Source of the DNA: Candidatus Nomurabacteria bacterium
GTDB lineage: Bacteria > Patescibacteriota > Minisyncoccia > Phycocordibacterales > PALSA-1337
NCBI GenBank assembly: GCA_943355185.1
Contig: CALREM010000010.1
Location: forward strand, 1-7,458
Direction of reading: 5' to 3'
DNA: 7,458 nt
In this document: positions 5,765-7,458 of the stretch, one piece after another
How the letters are laid out: each line of letters begins with the position of its first letter
Position numbering within the stretch: the first letter of the stretch is position 1
The notes under the pieces: model-generated
What the model was told of the DNA's origin: nothing
Databases searched by the model: none
What the model saw: only the letters and a program-made list of their open reading frames with translations
Position numbers and translations under genes: made by a program

Positions 5765-6988
5765 TTATCTTTTCCTCAAAACCTTATCAATTTTCTGAGC
5801 AATCTTTCTAAAATCTTTTTCTTTTTTACCCCGAGTGGTTTCTGCGGCCGTACCTAGACGAATCCCCGAAGGATCAACAGGACTTCGAGTCTCACCGGGA
5901 ATCGTATTTTTATTTACAATGATACCCGCTTTTTCCAAGCGATCACTCGCCTCTTTACCACCGAGACCTGCACCTCCGCCAACTGGCGGACTCCACGTAT
6001 CCATCAATATCAAGTGACTGTCCGTCCCTCCGGAAATGATTCTCCAGCCCAACTTTTTTAATTCATCAGCAAGAGCTGCGGCATTTTTGATAATTTGAAC
6101 TGCATATTTCTTGAAAGCCGGACTTGCTGCTTCTTTGAGAGCCACTGCGACCGCAGCAACTTGGTTGAGATGCGGACCACCCTGGAGCCCTGGAAAAACT
6201 GCTTTATCGATCAATTCTGAAAAAGAGTGCGCTACTCCCTTTTGATTGGTAATCGTCTTATCCAATCGTGAAAAAATCAGCGCACTGCGTGGACCGCGAA
6301 GTGTCTTGTGTACAGTAGTCGTAACTACGTCAGCGTATTCAAATGGAGATGGGTATGCTTTTCCTGCGACCAATCCTGCAAAATGAGACATGTCGACCAT
6401 CAATATCGCTCCACATGCGTCGGCAATTGCGCGTAACTTTTTGAAATCAACAATCCGAGGATACGCCGTAAATCCTCCGACAATAATATCTGGCTTTTCA
6501 GCTATTGCTTTTGCTTTGAGATCAACGTAATCAATCGTCTCGGTTTTTGGATCAACTCCAAAAGGAATTTGTTTCCACGCCTTCCCTGTCATCGAAACTT
6601 TATAACCATGCGTCAAATGTCCCCCATTATCCAAAGACATGCCCATAATTTTTCCTCCAAGCGGAACAAGCGCAAGATATACGGCAAGATTTGCCGGTGA
6701 ACCAGAGAGAGCTTGAACATTTACATGCCAGCGAGAAGCATTCAAACCAAATAGTTTACGTGCGCGATCTTGTGTCAGACTCTCGAGTTTGTCGACAACT
6801 TCATTACCTCCGTAATATCGCTTGCCTGGATATCCTTCGGCATACTTATTGGTCAGTTCAGTCCCCAATGCTTCCAATACATCTTTTGAAACAACGTTTT
6901 CCGAAGCAATCAGATTGATGACACTCTTTTGACGCTTCTTCTCGGCTTCGATTAATTTCTTTATCTGGGTATCTTTCATGGCCTGCAT
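5765..6988 (-). CDS. glyA: Serine hydroxymethyltransferase (up to 407 aa)
   Basis: PLP enzyme interconverting serine plus tetrahydrofolate and glycine plus methylene-tetrahydrofolate; it is the main one-carbon source and is cytoplasmic. Family landmarks in order are NLIASENVVS (25-34), NKYAEGYPGKRYYGGNE (47-63), NVQALSGSPAN, DNGGHLTHG, VDMSHFAGLVAG with Asp199 and His202 around PLP, TTTVHKTLRGPR with the Schiff-base Lys228, GLQGGPHLNQVAAVAVAL, and GIRLGTAAETTRG with Arg377 for the substrate carboxylate. The length is normal and no catalytic residue is missing. A Gly-rich stretch (PPVGGGAGLGG) enlarges the loop before KEASDRLEKAGI. Two ATGs are possible. The one at 6979 (MKDTQIKKL) is favoured over 6988 because an extended -10 element overlaps the upstream ATG and would place the transcript start at about 6980. 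The likely product is therefore 404 aa from a leaderless mRNA. Confidence 0.97.
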   Translation of the reverse strand: MQAMKDTQIKKLIEAEKKRQKSVINLIASENVVSKDVLEALGTELTNKYAEGYPGKRYYGGNEVVDKLESLTQDRARKLFGLNASRWHVNVQALSGSPANLAVYLALVPLGGKIMGMSLDNGGHLTHGYKVSMTGKAWKQIPFGVDPKTETIDYVDLKAKAIAEKPDIIVGGFTAYPRIVDFKKLRAIADACGAILMVDMSHFAGLVAGKAYPSPFEYADVVTTTVHKTLRGPRSALIFSRLDKTITNQKGVAHSFSELIDKAVFPGLQGGPHLNQVAAVAVALKEAASPAFKKYAVQIIKNAAALADELKKLGWRIISGGTDSHLILMDTWSPPVGGGAGLGGKEASDRLEKAGIIVNKNTIPGETRSPVDPSGIRLGTAAETTRGKKEKDFRKIAQKIDKVLRKR

Positions 6989-6995
6989 TGTAGCA
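6987..6995 (-). promoter_or_regulatory. glyA extended -10 promoter
   Basis: The minus strand reads TGCTACAAT at 6987-6995, an extended -10 (TGn plus TACAAT, 5/6). No good -35 exists; that region is occupied by a CTAG-rich inverted repeat. The predicted start point is at about 6980, next to the second glyA ATG at 6979. The same TACAAT hexamer and 6-7 base spacing occur before argS. Confidence 0.6.
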
Positions 6996-6996
6996 T

Positions 6997-7022
6997 TAGC
7001 CCTAGGGTAGGCCTAGGGGCTA
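6997..7022. promoter_or_regulatory. CTAG-rich inverted repeat over the glyA -35 region, possible operator
   Basis: TAGCCCTAGG (6997-7006) and CCTAGGGGCTA (7012-7022) are inverted copies apart from one bulged base, separated by five bases. A third CTAGGGG follows at once (7020-7026). The element lies immediately upstream of the extended -10 and covers the usual -35 position. That is where a repressor or activator would bind. No regulator gene is in the window to support this. Confidence 0.4.
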
Positions 7023-7034
7023 GGGGTTTTCCAC

Positions 7035-7145
7035 TCAAAAGAAAAGACCTACCACGCGACTCAAACGCGTGATAGGTCCGGAACCTGAGTCTGGAAAGAA
7101 GGAACAAAAAAACCAGCTCAGGAAATTAAAATGTAGTACCGCCAC
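7035..7145 (-). CDS. Possible 36-codon leader peptide overlapping hairpins
   Basis: A perfect AAGGAG (7154-7159) stands eight bases before a GTG at 7145, the best Shine-Dalgarno seen in the window. The frame runs 36 codons to a TGA at 7035-7037. The peptide is Phe-rich (eight Phe, one Trp; for example FNFLSWFFCSFFPDSG) and its coding region spans both the 7084-7122 hairpin and the terminator. That layout recalls an attenuation leader. However, the Phe codons come largely from T-rich loops and the terminator U-tract, so they could be incidental. The nearest downstream gene, glyA, has its own promoter after the terminator. I hold this only as a candidate. Confidence 0.25.
   Translation of the reverse strand: MAVLHFNFLSWFFCSFFPDSGSGPITRLSRVVGLFF
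7037..7078 (-). terminator. Intrinsic terminator upstream of glyA
   Basis: A 13-position stem (7046-7058 with 7066-7078) has a seven-base loop. It pairs throughout as minus-strand RNA with one U-G wobble; on the plus strand that position is C-A. It is followed on the minus strand by TTTTCTTTT (7037-7045). It would stop transcripts arriving from dut or from the leader region before the glyA promoter. Confidence 0.85.
7084..7122 (-). other. Second hairpin in the dut-glyA interval
   Basis: Minus-strand RNA can pair CCTGAGCTGG (7113-7122) with CCAGACTCAGG (7084-7094), leaving one bulged base. The loop is an 18-base pyrimidine-rich sequence (7095-7112). It lies five bases before the terminator stem. 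The two stems form a compact structured RNA of about 80 bases that could be part of a leader, a small RNA 3' end or an untranslated tail of dut. Confidence 0.5.
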
Positions 7146-7157
7146 AAAGATTACTCC

Positions 7158-7200
7158 TTATCCCCAATAAGTCAACAAGTTATCCAGAGGTTTATCCCCA
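7158..7200 (+). promoter_or_regulatory. Cluster of three DnaA-box-like 9-mers
   Basis: On the plus strand TTATCCCCA (7158-7166), TTATCCAGA (7180-7188) and TTATCCCCA (7192-7200) each differ by one base from the TTATCCACA DnaA-box consensus. They share orientation and are spaced 22 and 12 bases apart, near whole helical turns. A modestly AT-rich stretch lies at 7121-7138. There is no dnaA, dnaN or rpmH gene in the window and no strand switch. An origin is therefore only one possibility, alongside DnaA-dependent regulation of the glyA side or chance. Confidence 0.35.
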
Positions 7201-7243
7201 GTTTTACGACAGATCCGCGGCGAGGCCTACCCTTGCACAGGCG

Positions 7244-7458
7244 CTATTTCCCCGTACTCCCGAAGCCACTTTCTCCCCGAGCGGTATCTGAAAGACTCTC
7301 GGCTTCGATAATATCCACCAATTCAATTTTTTGAATAAGTAATTGCGCCACTTTATGACCCTTTTCGAAAACGTACTCAGTCGTGCCAATGTTTACTATT
7401 CCAATAAGTAACTCTCCCCTATATGTTGAATCAATCACACCACCAATAGTTGTAAGGC
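7244..7458 (-). CDS. dut: dUTP diphosphatase, C-terminal part (5' end outside window)
   Basis: Hydrolyses dUTP to dUMP and pyrophosphate, keeping uracil out of DNA and supplying thymidylate synthesis; it acts as a cytoplasmic trimer. The visible 71 codons begin LTTIGGVIDSTYRGEL, which contains the motif with the Asp and Tyr that bind and discriminate deoxyuridine. They continue with FEKGHKVAQLLIQKIE (motif IV) and end TARGESGFGSTGK. That ending is the flexible glycine-rich motif V (RGxxGFGSTG), which closes over the substrate of the neighbouring subunit. All motifs present are intact. The start and motifs I-II lie beyond the right edge. No terminator stands directly behind the stop; the first one downstream is at 7037-7078, after the DnaA-box-like cluster. 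Confidence 0.95.
   Translation of the reverse strand, partial: LTTIGGVIDSTYRGELLIGIVNIGTTEYVFEKGHKVAQLLIQKIELVDIIEAESLSDTARGESGFGSTGK

Noticed and set aside
6980..6988. Upstream ATG of glyA as the true start
   Set aside because: It overlaps the extended -10 hexamer; a transcript starting at the predicted site would not include it. Kept in the CDS coordinates only because it is not disproved.
7046..7122. Possible SRP (4.5S) RNA, because of a GGTCCGGAA-like string on the plus strand
   Set aside because: The conserved SRP tip and its flanking stem are absent, and the terminator evidence points to the minus strand.
7204..7389. 61-codon minus-strand frame overlapping dut
   Set aside because: Out-of-frame shadow; the other frame carries dUTPase motifs III to V.

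Overview
The window reads as a compact bacterial chromosome segment in which every recognisable gene lies on the minus strand, so transcription runs from high to low coordinates. The protein set fits a Candidate Phyla Radiation (Patescibacteria/Parcubacteria-like) genome. The clues are a type II isoleucyl-tRNA synthetase carrying an extra enzyme domain, housekeeping genes that appear to start without a leader, and small membrane-anchored proteins of unknown family. This lineage call is inference; there is no rRNA or other taxonomic marker in the window.

In transcription order: the C-terminal end of dUTPase (dut, cut by the right edge); a roughly 250-base non-coding stretch with three DnaA-box-like 9-mers, a possible 36-codon leader peptide, two hairpins and a strong intrinsic terminator; glyA (serine hydroxymethyltransferase) behind an extended -10 promoter; a 51-codon basic protein of unknown function, then an intrinsic terminator; argS (arginyl-tRNA synthetase) with a near-consensus promoter whose predicted start point is the A of the ATG; a 670-base degenerate region; a 201-aa membrane-anchored protein; a strong hairpin; and ileS, which runs off the left edge.

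Two items stand out. First, ileS contains a complete histidine-phosphatase (phosphoglycerate-mutase-like) domain of about 185 residues, with all expected catalytic residues. It is inserted between the two halves of a zinc knuckle (Cys487/Cys490 and Cys720/Cys722), and the same protein has the swapped G-x-H-H form of the class I signature. Second, the 3063-3699 region holds three direct copies of the 3' end of a glyceraldehyde-3-phosphate dehydrogenase gene, recognisable from the W-Y-N-N-E...G-Y core. Each copy ends in TAA and is followed after 4-5 bases by the ATG of a different membrane-segment ORF: a 35-codon ORF, a nonsense-broken two-helix ORF, and the intact 201-aa gene. No complete gap gene is present. 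The arrangement looks like repeated cassette insertion at, or tandem duplication of, a gap 3' end.

Functionally the intact genes are housekeeping: tRNA charging (ileS, argS), one-carbon and glycine metabolism (glyA) and nucleotide-pool hygiene (dut). They appear to be separate short transcription units with their own promoters and terminators.
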